From Gerris lacustris (lineage: Eukaryota; Arthropoda; Insecta; Hemiptera; Gerridae), in the NCBI GenBank assembly GCA_951217055.1, contig OX578276.1, forward strand, positions 63,582,144 to 63,646,143: a stretch of 64,000 nt of DNA, read 5' to 3'. This document shows positions 1-11,977 of this stretch, piece after piece. Position numbers and translations under genes: made by a program. The notes beneath the pieces were generated by a model. It did not search any database. It was not told the DNA's origin and was given only the letters and a program-made list of their open reading frames with translations. The stretch's first letter is position 1, and each line of letters opens with the position of its first letter.

Positions 1-1613
1 CTAGATTCTTCTAAGCACGCAAGTGAACATTGTTACTGACATGAATATTGGGCTTAATACGGTGATTTAATTTTCAGTCATTTTAAAGAAGTGATCATCA
101 CATAATGAGAGGACTTGGTTTTAAATACATGTATGGATTATGGATGATATCTTGAATTAAAAAGAAAACTAATCGGAAAACCTTTTTAATGAATTTTTTC
201 TATCACAAAAGGAAGTTAACTTCCAAATTTCCAAGGTTCTAATGCAGTATTTGTTGTGCGATTTCATTCTTACATTTGCTGACGGTAAAACGATTTTTAG
301 GAGCACCTAGAACTGTTTGCTGTAAACCTACATAAATCAATAGAAATAGAAAGAGCTTGCATACATCACTTTAGTTAAAATAATTTTTGTTAGATGTTAC
401 TCATGTGGGTTTTTGAAAGAAACGTAACACACTACTTAATGTGTTAGACGAGGAATTATTTACCTTGAGATAATTGAATCAGATTAAGATAACATTTGAG
501 ATGAGAGTGATAGTATCGTTAATTTCTGGTTCAGCTAAGATATAATAATATAGTGGCTGTATCTGGCAGAGGCAGGATGGCCTAAGTGAATGGGCCTGTT
601 TCAGGTTTTATGTTGCGGTATTTCTGCTCTTCAAGACAGTTATCCTCCGCTGACCCAGTGAAATAAATAGACCGCATGTGTAATTAATGCAGATGAAATT
701 CCGGGACCGTTGAGTGAAGGAAGAAGAGTAGGGGAAGCCCGTTAGGTTTTTCTTAATCGCCAGCGCCAGCAGGATGCAAGGCAACAGTGGCCGCTTATTC
801 TTTTCCTTGACCCGTCTAGTTTTACCTTGCTCCTTGAATCCCATTCTTTCCGGTCCTTTGCCCTTCTCTTGTTACTTACTTTTAAATTTAGAGTCTTCAT
901 CTCGTCTCCCATCTGGTTTCCATGTATGAGTTTTACCTCTAAAGTTTTTTTTTTTTTAAAAAAAGTTTGTCTCTCTATTAAGTTACATTTTCCATCAATA
1001 TTCCTCGTAAAAAGTTTCTTTGTTTTTATTGTTTTTATAACGTAACTAAAACCAATCAAGAATACAATTATGTATGAATTCTTATCTTCTTTTCATTTCC
1101 TCTGTAATTTTTAAGGCTTATCTTTCATTCTGTTTATTTTAGTTATAACTCTTAGGTGTAATATAATGCTAATTTTTTAAATGATTATTCTATGCGGCAA
1201 TTCTTTCTATATCTCTACAAAATCTTTTATTGTGAAACTTCAAGGAACCAAAGGAAAAGAGAAAGGCCGAATCCTTCTTCAAAATTCTTATGTTGCGCCT
1301 TGTAACGAAATATTTATTATGTTATAATCGGGTAATCCAAAACTTTTCTAGCGATGGAGCTTTTAATATATATAAAGCCTGTAAAATAGGCTCATAACCA
1401 GGCTTTAAACATTTTTAATAAAAAAAAAACTCATAATATTATTTATTAGGACAAGCTATTATAATTACCTATACAAATTCTGAATAAAGTCAAATTGTTG
1501 AGGACTCTTTCTCGCATTTCATCTTCACCATAAAAGCTTGTTTAATTCGTTGTAAATTGCCATACATTTTATTAGCATAGTTAATCGTTAAATTTTGCTA
1601 TTATATGTTATAT
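1..1613. other. Unique AT-rich sequence, no gene seen
   Basis: No repeat family, coding region or RNA gene is recognised. The stretch at about 560-860 is visibly richer in G+C than its surroundings and has short open frames on both strands, but none carries a recognisable motif. It could be a conserved noncoding segment or simply unique sequence; I cannot decide without comparison to a related genome. Confidence 0.5.
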
Positions 1614-1685
1614 TAAGGTATCGATACTACAAGGTTAACCATACTTTCATGTTATTTAATAAGGTATCGATACTCAAGCTTAACC
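1614..1685. repeat. Two-copy direct repeat with GGTATCGATAC core
   Basis: The string AAGGTATCGATACT followed by a TTAACC-ending tail occurs at about 1614-1640 and again at about 1660-1685. The core GTATCGATAC is self-complementary. It looks like a small local duplication; no function is evident. Confidence 0.5.
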
Positions 1686-1689
1686 TTTT

Positions 1690-2227
1690 AACCCTCCATT
1701 CGATCTTATTGTCAATGTCAATAAGGAACATTATACTCTGTACATTTAATGCATCCTGCATTAATCCCCTTTTTCCATTGAAGTAATTTATTGAATAGTC
1801 TGGGTTTACCTTGCCATGAATTTAAATGCAGAACCAGTTTCCTAATGTTAAAGGTACCTCCTAATCTTCTCTTCAGAATCCCCAACCTGTTTTTCAGTTC
1901 ATCTGCATACTTACCTGCACCCTTTACAAGTACCTATGCAGGGTGGAGACCCTGATAATGTATAGCAGTAAATTTGCTGTCTGCTTTAACAATAATTCTG
2001 AGCTTCAACTTTTAAAACGCTTTATATTATAACATTTTATTAGAATGTCCGTTTTACTTGTTTTCATTCCTATAACAAAATAATACTTCGTTGTCACCGA
2101 AGTTTTCTATAAAATTGGGAACTTTTTTTTTCTTAATATAACATCTAAAGCCTGCACGCCGCACCTTTAGTTTGAAACTAAAATTTGCTCGTTTATTTTA
2201 GTAAATTTGTATTGTTTTTAAATAATT
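1690..2227. other. Unique AT-rich sequence, nothing recognised
   Basis: No motif, open frame or repeat that I can name. Confidence 0.4.
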
Positions 2228-2799
2228 ACTTTCTCATATAAAGAGAAAGTATTGTGATGGCGTGAAAATTCGATTTTGAAATTTTGATGGATTTACACGT
2301 TTTTTTGAGGTTTAAGGTACCCAGAGTCCAAAAAAATGGGTTTTAAAAAATGTCTGTCTGTCGTCTGTCTGTGCAGACGCCTGGAGCCTAAATTACTGGG
2401 CCGATTTTGACGAAATTTGGCATATATGTTTAGAAAAATTAGGTCCCGAGACCAAATTGAGAAATGAATTTTAGCTCTAAATTTAACCACCAAAAAATCG
2501 TGAAAAAAAAAATTCTCTAAAACGGTTTCGACGATTTTGATTAAAAACTACTAAAATATTGTCCATTTAAATGCGAATCTAACGATATAAGCCGTTTTCC
2601 CGGGAAAAAGCTAGTTCCTGAGAAAATAGCTTTAAACACGGATGGAGAGGCCGGGTTCGATTTCCCGCTGATGAGAAGTTTTTTTTATGATTAATTTTGA
2701 TGAAATGTTCAATATTAATTAAATGTACCTACGAAAACTAATGAATGGAAAACGCTGGGCTAAGTAATTATAATTATGAACTCGTATATATGAGAAAGT
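2228..2799 (+). repeat. Dispersed repeat family D, copy 1
   Basis: The left edge reads ACTTTCTCATATA and the right edge TATATGAGAAAGT, an exact 13-bp terminal inverted repeat. Just inside the left end is a GTCTGTCTGT run followed by GGGCCGATTTTGACGAAAT. A second copy (2785-3539) starts on the same terminal motif, and a third lies at 54925-55380. The length of about 570 bp with inverted ends suggests a non-autonomous DNA element, but no target duplication was recognised. Confidence 0.55.
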
Positions 2800-3539
2800 T
2801 TGTCTGAGTTGTCTCGGACCGATTTAAGAAAGGATTGTTATGGCGCAAAAATTCAATTTTGAGATTTCGATGGATTTCAAAAAAGTGTTTTTTAAAAAAT
2901 GTCTATCTGTCGTCTGTGCAGATGCGTGTAACCTAGACTACTTGGCCGATTTGAATGTAATTTGACTTAATGGTTCAGAAGAATCATACCGCGAAGCGAA
3001 ATCGTGAAATGAAGTTTAACTCTAAATTGGGGGGTAATAACACTTAAAATTTTGAAAAAAACCTTTTTCTAAAATAAAAAAAATTATTTCTCGAAAATGC
3101 GTCCAAAAAGTTCTAATATGTTGTCCATTTAAATTCGAATCGAATGGTATAAGTCGTTTTCCTCGAGGGAAATATAGTTTCCGAGATATTGAAAAATAAA
3201 CTTTTTTAAACAAAATCGAAAACAATAAGTAAACAACCTCCGGTCATGGACACCCTTTCGGGGCCCGCTCTTACACGTCCGTTTTAGGGGCTTTTTTTGG
3301 GGGCGTGTATCTTTTTTCCTATTCACTTTAAAAAAAAACAAACTATTTTTTCCCTTTTCGCGAGGCCTACAAAAAAGGTCCTTTGCGTCGGACCGCTGCG
3401 GTCGACCGTATTCCAGTTATGCGGAAAAAACTTCTTTGTTTCTCCAGTGGATCATTTTTTAAATATGTTTAAAAATGTATCAATTCAATGAGATACTGAT
3501 GTGGGATTTAAATTTTGTATGTATATCTATATGAGAAAG
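2785..3539 (+). repeat. Dispersed repeat family D, copy 2 abutting copy 1
   Basis: It begins inside the right-end motif TATATATGAGAAAGT of copy 1. It repeats the ATGGCGNNAAAATTC and TGTCTATCTGTCGTCTGTGC blocks of copy 1 in the same order and ends at CTATATGAGAAAGT near 3525-3539. The two copies share one boundary motif, so this is a head-to-tail pair or an insertion targeted to the first copy's end. Confidence 0.5.
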
Positions 3540-3627
3540 TTCCATTATTCGGACCGATTTTTAATGTTGGTTAAATGATAAGAAGATATGATTGATTGTT
3601 TTGACTGTGATTTTGTGATACCACTTC

Positions 3628-3754
3628 ATAATTATGACTAGAGAGGTTAATAAAAAGTATAACATATAAATGTCTCAACGTGTATGTTTATTAATATACA
3701 AGTGTGGTGACAATATTGTTGTGTTACTTTTTATTAACCTCTAGTCATAATTAT
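3628..3754. repeat. Short inverted-repeat (MITE-like) element
   Basis: The arms at about 3628-3659 and 3725-3754 are inverted copies of ATTATGACTAGAGGTTAATA plus flanking bases, separated by about 65 bp. Arms of roughly 30 bp and total size near 130 bp fit a miniature inverted-repeat element or hairpin. No coding content and no target duplication identified. Confidence 0.6.
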
Positions 3755-3759
3755 TATAA

Positions 3760-4579
3760 GAACATAGTAAATACTTTTTAATTTTGAATTATTAAGATTT
3801 TGCTGTAAGGTTCGTGCTTATATTTTATGGACTAGTAATGAAAAGTTTCAATAATTCTTTTAGGAGATTGCTTTAGGCAAACTATTAAAATCATAAGTAT
3901 TTTACCATCTGACTATGAATCTTATTTGAAACTCTTCTCCATTTATATTGGAACGACAAAAATTCCATTGAGAATTTTACACGTCCTCTTGTTCTACGGT
4001 CCAGTGCCCATGTTCGTCATCCATTTGTTCCACGTAAAAACTAAAAACCTTTAAAGAATTCTTCTTGCAAAAGCGATAAATCATATTATTGATGGCTTTA
4101 AGTTGAAAAAACTTGAGGAAAGAGAGCTTTAGTATAATTATCAGTTAACAAATGCACGATAAGAGTGTTGTGATCTTACCTATTAAGAAGCTTGTCATTA
4201 ACTTTTTCTCATTAATCCTTGACCGGATATTTTATATAGATAAAAGGTGTAAGTGAATGTCGAAATATTGTTCTTACCTGTCAGTATTCTGTATTTATTA
4301 CAGGAAAAAATGTGTCATAAATACTAATAGCGGCTTTATATTAAGTAGGCCTGTTTAGTTTTTGTTCATTTATATATTTACATTAATAATCAAAGAGCAT
4401 AACTTTTTTATGTGTGTAATATAGATTATTGTAAGTATTTCAGGAAACTGTTAAGTAAAAGACATTTTTTTAATGATAATGGGTAAATTACAGTAGATAA
4501 AACGATTTGCTCGTAAATGATTACTATTTATATTAAAAATAATAAATTATTTCAATCAAATTGTGTCGAAATAATTAAA
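3760..4579. other. Unique AT-rich sequence, nothing recognised
   Basis: No coding, RNA or repeat signal that I can support. Confidence 0.4.
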
Positions 4580-4687
4580 AATGTGTCTGAGACGGATTTC
4601 TGTCCCGGAAGTTTTGAAATCAGAGACACAAAATTTCGTTCTTTAGAATGATCAATTCTTCCGTTACCTTCGATAAGTTGTAAGCAA
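4580..4687 (-). repeat. Dispersed repeat family A, end fragment
   Basis: The segment reads as the reverse complement of the family A terminus: an ATTTCTGTC block, an AGAGACA block, TTCGTTCTTTAGAATGATCA, then TTCCGTTACCTTCGATAAG and AAGCAAAAT. It matches the same block order at 42050-42150 and 28800-28924. Diverged and truncated. Confidence 0.55.
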
Positions 4688-4689
4688 AA

Positions 4690-7600
4690 TTAACAAATAA
4701 CATAAAATTTGTTTACTTAACTCAAAACGTTTTCTACATCGACGAATCATAATAATATAGTATGGACTTATTGTAAATTACTTGTTATATAACATTTATC
4801 TGTTTGATGCAACGTCCTGTAGAGGAAAACCCATCATTATGGATTTTTTTTTCTTTTCTTAAAATAAATGTAATTATCACTCTTGTTGATTTATTTTATT
4901 CGTTAAAGCTGTTAAATAAATGTGCAAATACTAAACAATTGTTTTGTATTTGCAAAAAGACGACAGCTTTGTGCAATTGAAGGTTTTTAAATTGAAAAGC
5001 ATTTGAACACTTGGTGTAAGGAATTAGTGAGTGCGGGAGTGTTAATTTATAGACTGATGTTAGTTGTTTACTTTCAGTTAAATTTCATATGTATTGGTCG
5101 TCTGAGATTCAAAAGATGCTGTGTGTTCTGTGTTGTTGAAGTGTTTATCAGGTGACTTGAAGATGCTTTATTGTATTGTATACGTTGTAAGTTAAAGTTT
5201 AAGTATAAAGTTCTGGTAGGTCTGGGCATGGGGATACACCCTTCTACATGGGGGATCCCTGGCGGTAGTTAAAGGGTCCTGTTTTTCTGCGTTTCTTGCC
5301 CAAGGACTGAAAGGATCGATAGTAGACAACAACTCTGAGCCACACAGGGTTTCTACGTGTAGACATTCGGTCAAAACATTTATACCCTTAGTCCATGCCC
5401 GCACGTCAGCTGGTCGATATACCTTCAAACTCTTACATGAATCATATCGATTGAATCATTTCGTTTCTTTGGTTCCTTATAAACTCGAGAATTATTACTT
5501 TTATCAGCTGGAAGTATAAATAAGGCCAAAGTTGTTTTGTGCGCTTTATTTAAGACACATGCAAGGTCGTTGGAAAGTCATTACATGGATTATCTCGAAT
5601 CTTAATATCAAACAAACTGCCATACTTGCTTTTTTTAAACTTCTCTTCTACCCCTCTCTGATGTTAAAATTAACCTGACACAATTTTTTAGTTTTAAAAC
5701 ACCAACTTAACTACGCAATACAAATAATTAAAATAGTTCTATGACTAATTGGAAATGTTTATTGTAAATAATACCTAGAAAAATTACTTTAGTATCTTTA
5801 TCCCATTATAATTTTATATTGCTAGCTGTTTAATAATGCAACTAGAGAACAATATGAAGTTATTTTGCTGGAACAAATCGAATGCTTCTAAAAGAATTAT
5901 TAGTATCGAAACCTGGTGAAAATTATTAATTTAAATGATGTATTTTCGACATAAATGTAGGAAGGTGATGTAAGGTTAACTTATACTTTTTTGTTCTAAA
6001 AAAGAAATGGTGCTTTAATATCGAGTTTAAAAAATTGGTTGGTCCAAAAACTCTCACAAAACTTTCTCACATACATAGAAATAATTTAATTGAATATTAA
6101 TTCTATGCTATAGAATAGAGTATGGTACATTTTAGATTGTTATTTTATATCAAAATTGTTGGTCATAATAATTTTTTAATACTAATTTTTTTAATACCAT
6201 TCATAGAAATAATAATTTTAATATTAAATTAAATGTTCAATAATGAAAATTGGAAACCATACTGCCAGCTGAATAATATTATCCATAACTGCATTGCTAA
6301 ACATTTTTTTAAAATGTGGTAGTATATCGCTCATACTTATAAATTACGTGGTAGCCTTAGATTGTTCAAGCGCATTGAGTATAATTTTCTTTTTGTTTTA
6401 ATACTTTTTCGTCCTTTTCCGCCTCCAGATTCCATTGAGAGTGAAAGCTAGATTACATTTTCGTGTTTTATATTGTATGATTGATATCATTCTCTCACTG
6501 CCAGTGTGAAGGTGTCGTGAATGAATTGTCTGAAAGGCCTTAAGGCTACAAGGGTCTAGAAGAGGTGGAAAGTGTTGTATATCATCTTATGTGGTCTAAA
6601 GGCAAGAGGATTATATTTCTGTCATTTTACTTCATTCTATAATGTATATCTAAATTTTATTTTATTACTAATATGTATACCATTATTACATTAATAGATG
6701 TAACTTCTTTAATATGTAGCTACTTACTCTAAATGGTAGTCTCATGTAATTAGTTATGAAGATTAAATTAAACGTACAGATCCTTTTCCTTGGAACTCCT
6801 CATTTTTTAAAAAATTTTATTCGTAAATTATTATATTATTTTGTTTGACTGAACTAAGTAGTAGCCTTGATGTTTTATATTAATGGTACAGGGCGATGAA
6901 ATAGCATGACTAGGTATTGGAAGTCGTCTAGTTATGTAATAGAATATCTTGCAATTACTGTAATATTTATTGTAGGATTTTAAGATTATTTCCAATGGAC
7001 TATAACTATCAGGAACGAAAATTTTTAATGGATATAGATCCCTTCTATATTATATATTTTATTGCTACGACTTCAGCACGGATACTTTTGGCTTGTTTAT
7101 AGTTGTAAGCTTTTTATTTGTAAATTTTATTCCGTAAGTTATTGAGTCAAAATCTTGTTATATCTAAAATAAATCTGTAGGAAATATATGATACTAAATC
7201 GTTTAACTTTACAAGGTTGTTAAAATAAGAAAAAACTTAATGCTTTTAAGAAATAATTGTAAGGTCAGTCGTTGCATTTTAGGTTTTTGCATCGTTATTG
7301 TTTTTTTGAAAAAACAATTATTGTATTTTTTTGGAATAAAAATACTAAATCGAAAAAGTCAACTCTTTAAGTATTTCGCAGAAAGAATCAAAAAATGAAT
7401 TAAATAGGATTAAGAAAAAGACACAATTATTTAAATTTTTCGTCAAGACTAAAATATATGTTTTAACTGTACAAAATTGACTCTTAAGTACATATAGATG
7501 AATTGTGCTTGATAAAATAAATAAGTAATAACTAAATTAAATTATAAAAATATAGCATTATTAAGACATTTTTCGAGGTTTTTTGTTTTGTTTTTTTTTC

Positions 7601-8177
7601 TTAAAAAAGAAGAGGCATCAGAAAAAATATTTGCGCACCTTTGCTCTTTTTCATGGTGTCTTGCTATATACAGTCTTATTATTTTTTACATAATGCACTT
7701 TGTAAACAAACGAATTGTAAAACTTCTATCCTAGTTAAGGATGGAGTATTGCACAGAGACTTCTGAAACCTTGAGCGGGCTGTTAATTAGTTTTTACCTA
7801 TGCAAGTGCTCCAATTGTTGTTTATATAATTTGGTTCTTTTGAAATATCCTTTTTATGTAATACATTTTATTATATTTATTGTACTTTTGATGTTTTTTC
7901 ATTTTCTTTTTAAACTTCTCTCTCACTGAGTTTATTTCTTCATGGTTTAATGATTAATTGTTCTATTTGATTACTTTATTTAAACCGTTTCGGAAGAGCT
8001 GTTAACCTGTTTAATTCTGAAGAAGAAACTCCCGTCGCGCGCTAAGCGAAGAATTTCCTTTGTCAAACAGTCACGCTTCGTCTCCACTACTAATAGAATT
8101 GTTCTTTAAAGCAAGTTTCAAACTTGGTTTTATTTTCTTCACATTTATTAATTAGGGTAAATAACTATTTTATACTT
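4690..8177. other. Unique AT-rich sequence with one GC-richer patch
   Basis: No gene or named repeat is recognised over about 3.5 kb. About 5200-5430 is richer in G+C and holds a 78-codon minus-strand frame without recognisable domains; I treat it as unique noncoding sequence. Short homopolymer runs (for example near 7300 and 7580) are the only other structure. Confidence 0.45.
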
Positions 8178-8793
8178 ATAGTTCAGGAGATAGCGTGCAA
8201 AAAAGTGTCTAACATCAAGCTAGAATTTTGTGTACATGTACATGTTAATCTTTTAGCGTCTTTTAAGAATATGTGGTCGGTTAAGTTCGTCGTTAAGCTA
8301 TGTCCCGCAAAGCTTGGCAATAGGCAATTGAGAAAAAACAAACCAGTGGAGAGTGGCCATGTCCAACCAATTATGGTGGAAATTTTGATTTTCATGATCC
8401 TGAGTACAAAATTTGTTAGTATAGATCGAAAATAAAGTTGATGTTAGTTTGCCACTTGATAAATGACCTCTGTAATTTTGACTGACTAACCTATCTAGTG
8501 ATAAACTAACATCAACTTGATTTTCGGTCTACTAACTAATTGTGTACTCAGAATCATGAAAATCACAATGTCCACCATAATTGGCGGGACATGGCCGCTC
8601 TCCACCGGCTTGGTTTTTTTTTTATTCCTATTGCCAAGCTATGTTCCGCCGAACATGTGGAATATGTGGTTGGCGAACTTAGCCAACCATATATATTCTT
8701 AAAAGGCATCAAAAATCAAAAGATTAACTTGTACACAATATTCTAGCTTGATGTTAGTTAGACACTTTTTTGCACGCTATCTCTTGGACTATT
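8178..8793. mobile_element. Long foldback (snap-back) element
   Basis: Two arms of about 275-290 bp (8178-8451 and 8503-8793) are inverted copies of each other around a loop of about 50 bp. Outer ends: AGTTCAGGAGATAGCGTGC on the left, complementary to GCACGCTATCTCTTGGACT on the right, apart from one or two mismatches. Inner ends: AAGTTGATGTTAGTTTG against AAACTAACATCAACTT. Arms this long with a tiny loop fit a Foldback-type or MITE-like DNA element; a transcript would form a long hairpin. Short open frames here (up to 103 codons) are products of the arms, not genes. A family A copy begins about 40 bp downstream. Confidence 0.75.
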
Positions 8794-8833
8794 ATCTATA
8801 TTCATGAGCGACTTACATTATTTATTCTTTTTT

Positions 8834-9235
8834 GCATCCGAGCTTACGGAAGGTAACGGGAACCACCATAACTTAACCACTCATGTGATTTTGATGAAAT
8901 TTAGATGGTAGGTCACATGCCCATTGTTTGTTCTATGTCATTTCATTTTGCGTCTACTGCTTTCGCTTGTGCATTCGTACAAACCTATTTTAACACCTAC
9001 ATCTTTAATTTTTACGATTCGATTTTAAATAAATTTGAATAGATGTTTTGTTTAAAGTTGCCTTAAGATAGTCCCATATTAATTTTAAACGTCTGCGCTC
9101 ATTTAATACCGAATAAAAATAAGTTTGGCTTCACTGGGAATCGAAACAAGTCCAAACAACCACACTCTACAATTTACATGTGACCATTCGTCCAATAATA
9201 GGACGCGAGAAGGCTTTACACCACACTAATTGGCA
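8834..9235 (+). repeat. Dispersed repeat family A, near full copy
   Basis: It begins at GCATCCGAGCTTACGGAAGG, an imperfect hairpin typical of this family, and contains GATGAAATTTAGATGGTAGG and CGTCTGCGCTC. It ends with GACCATTCGTCCAATAATAG followed by CACACTAATTGGCA. The block near 9133-9160, on the minus strand, resembles a tRNA-type B box (TTTCGATTCCCAGTG). About 400 bp long. Confidence 0.65.
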
Positions 9236-9239
9236 GACT

Positions 9240-10380
9240 ATTTTTTATCGAAATAAAAATAGATTTGTCTTACGTGTACATTTGTTTTGACTGTAAGTAT
9301 TTCTCTGGATAATACTGTTAAAGGTTCGAGTGGTGATGAGATTAACGCTCATTGTTTTGAATGTAATCGAGCCAAGGGTTTCCTTTCATAAGAACTTGGT
9401 ATGAAGTTGTAGGTCTTCTTAATACCCGTAGAAGTAAAATGATCATTTCTAAATTTGTTTACACTATAAATGCATAGTGCTAGTTTTGCTTTGATAATCC
9501 CGCTGAGAATATTTTGATTTGTATATTTTTACTGTGTATATTAAAATGCTACGTTGATTACTCATAAGATAAAAATACATTTATAATAGACAGCCAAAGC
9601 ATAAAGAATATTATTATTAAATGACGCATACGTATGTACCATCTTCACTTAGGTATAATTATTTCTTTTAGTTGAGTTGATATCAATTTTGAGCCAGGGG
9701 TGTTAATATAATATTTACTTATTTGCTTTTTCAGTGTTGTAATAAATTTATTTATATGGTAGCTGCATTAATATTTTAATTGATTTGATTATCTTTGTCG
9801 TACATATTTTAGAAATTATTGGGTCAATTTTTATAATAATAAGTTTCATATACTATACTAACCATAAAGTAAAAAAAAATATTTTGCTCTTTTTACTAAG
9901 CTACGCCTAGAACGGCTGCTACTATTGTTAAATATACCAAATTCAACTATAGCAAGTTATTCAAATAGTAGAAGATGTGGTTAGTTTATAACTACTACGA
10001 CTTTTTAAATTAAATATAATTGCCAAAATAAAGAGTTAGGGTATTCTTATTTAATATTCAATCCAAAATGAGGTAAATAAAAAATTAATTACAGCTAAAT
10101 AAGACTTCATTCAATGAACTCTTGTGTCATCTTGTTAACTCAAATCTTTATTTGTTTAAAAGTTATTAAACTTAGTATTCTTGTACAAATTATTATTATT
10201 ACCTATTCCAATAATTTAATAACTTTATTTTATGATCCGTCATCTAGATTCAAGATGGGGTTCATTACTATACAAAATTCGACAAGACAATGTCTCCGGA
10301 ATTAATTGCACTGAACTTTGGAAGTTTGTTTACTTTTGTGACATAATCACAGCAGAAAAAGTTCTTTTCCCATTCCATTC
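9240..10380. other. Unique AT-rich sequence, nothing recognised
   Basis: No coding, RNA or repeat signal found in this stretch. Confidence 0.4.
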
Positions 10381-10389
10381 CGTTCCCTT

Positions 10390-10576
10390 CTCCATTAGTG
10401 GAATTAATTACTAATAAGGGATTTATAATTATATTGGATCTATGGGGAGGGTATAGAAATAGAATGGATGTAATGGATACTAAATTCATTTGAATGTTTT
10501 ATTATTTATACACATATAAAATTAAAAATACTTTAAAAATAACGAATTCCGTAGCGAAGCACAGCAACCCTGCTAG
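10390..10576 (+). mobile_element. Decayed Helitron 3' region
   Basis: The block GAATTAATTACTAATAAGGG, then TGGGGAGGGTATAGAAATAG, and finally CCGTAGCGAAGCACAG and a terminal CTAG (10573-10576) parallels the 3' part of the Helitron at 11978-13127. The terminal hairpin is degraded and the base after CTAG is A rather than T, so this is an old, damaged end. The 5' limit is unclear. Confidence 0.45.
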
Positions 10577-10810
10577 AACAGCAACTATATGAGTGGATGA
10601 CACAGGGTCGGCGTGTTGCTTCATCAGCCATATTCACAAAATAATTGGCATTCTGTAACCGGATAGACGCCACTTTACTTAGGTACTTCCTCATATATTA
10701 TTATATATTATTACGAAGCTGGGTGAACATCGAGTGTCGAGTGTATCAATAGCCGACTAGACGGAGTCGGAAATCAAATCGGAACTCCTGCGTCAAATAA
10801 AAGTTTTTGC
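10577..10810 (-). repeat. SINE fragment related to the 52.6-53.0 kb copy
   Basis: Read on the minus strand it shares the body of the SINE at 52650-52985. The shared blocks are a GTTCACCCAGC segment near 10720-10735, an AATTGGNATNC..AACC(G/A)G segment near 10650, and a weak B-box-like string near 10770. The tRNA/5S head is missing. Identity is low and limits are approximate. Confidence 0.4.
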
Positions 10811-11173
10811 TCATCTTATATATTTTACCGTATGGAAGAATTTACCCTTTTAAGTCTGGTTGCAAAGGCCAAAGACAGATGGTCAGGTCTGGAGTTAGTT
10901 TAAAAAAAGAAAAGCAAAGGTGTAGACTCTTTTTAACTTGAAACTGGTTTTTAATGCGCCCTTGACCGGGTCACACCGAATCCCCAGATACTTCTAAATA
11001 TTGCGCCTTCTACCTTCAAAAATCTTACTGACTTGTCTTATTGAATGAACGCATCTTTCATGGGGTCTTTAACCTCAATTATTTTAACTAATATGTACTC
11101 GTCTTCTTCTTTATCATTGCATTTAGTATTGGTACCGTTTATTATAGAGTTGTCAATATAATTTAATATGTTA

Positions 11174-11977
11174 TCTATAATATAAGTGGCAATGTCCTGA
11201 TTGACTGACTGACTGACTGACATAGAATCAACGCACAGCAAAATCTGCTTAACCGAGAGACTTGAAATTTTGAGGATATACTCGGTTCATATCATAGGCA
11301 TCCACTAAGAAAGGATTTTGCGAAATTTTGATTTTTGTACCTAGGGGTACGGGGTACAAATGTCAAAGTAATTGATAGGTACCCTTTATGATGCATATCG
11401 TTGAAAGGCTCTTTAAGAGAAAAGTAATTGTAATGTACGTTTTTGTCATTATTTTCATTTAGGAGAGGGGTAAAACCGAAATGTCAACGTAAGTGTGTGT
11501 GTTCTTTATTCAAATCTACCGTTTTATTCCGATTTCAATGAAAATTTGCACACTTAACCTTCAAAGCAAGGGGAAGGTCACTGACTTCATGCATTTTCGA
11601 AATTTTGATTTTGGTACACAGGGGTACGGGGTACAAATGTCAAAGTAATGAAAACCCTTCACAATGCATACCGTTGAAAAGCTCTTTAAGAGTGCTGTAC
11701 AATTATTTGTTATGTATAAAAAACTAATAATTGTTGTATCTGTACATTTATCCTATTTTGCTAAAATTTTGTATTTATTCATTTATTTCATTTATTATTA
11801 TTTTTTTAAAAATACCTTTATTGAATAAAACATATTAATACATAAATAATATTTTAGTACATCAATTTATCTATTTTATTAACATTTAAAATAATTTAAA
11901 TGTTTCTTGATGGTAGTTTATAAATCCATTAAATTGAAAATAAAACACCCCGTAGCGAAGCACGGGTATTCAGCTAG
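11174..11977 (+). mobile_element. Non-autonomous Helitron, copy 1 of a tandem pair
   Basis: Helitrons are rolling-circle transposons that start with TC, end with CTRR after a short hairpin, and insert between A and T. Here the 5' end is TCTATAATATAAGTGGC, preceded by A at 11173. The 3' end has the hairpin CCCGTAGCGAAGCACGGG and terminates CAGCTAG at 11977. The next base is T, which is also the first base of copy 2. There is no Rep/helicase coding sequence, so it depends on a helper elsewhere. Two internal units with GGTACGGGGTACAAATGTCA lie near 11345 and 11622. Confidence 0.85.

Noticed and set aside
8124..8435. 103-codon plus-strand ORF and overlapping 60-70 codon frames
   Set aside because: They lie within the arms of the foldback element and arise from inverted-repeat DNA; no domain is visible.
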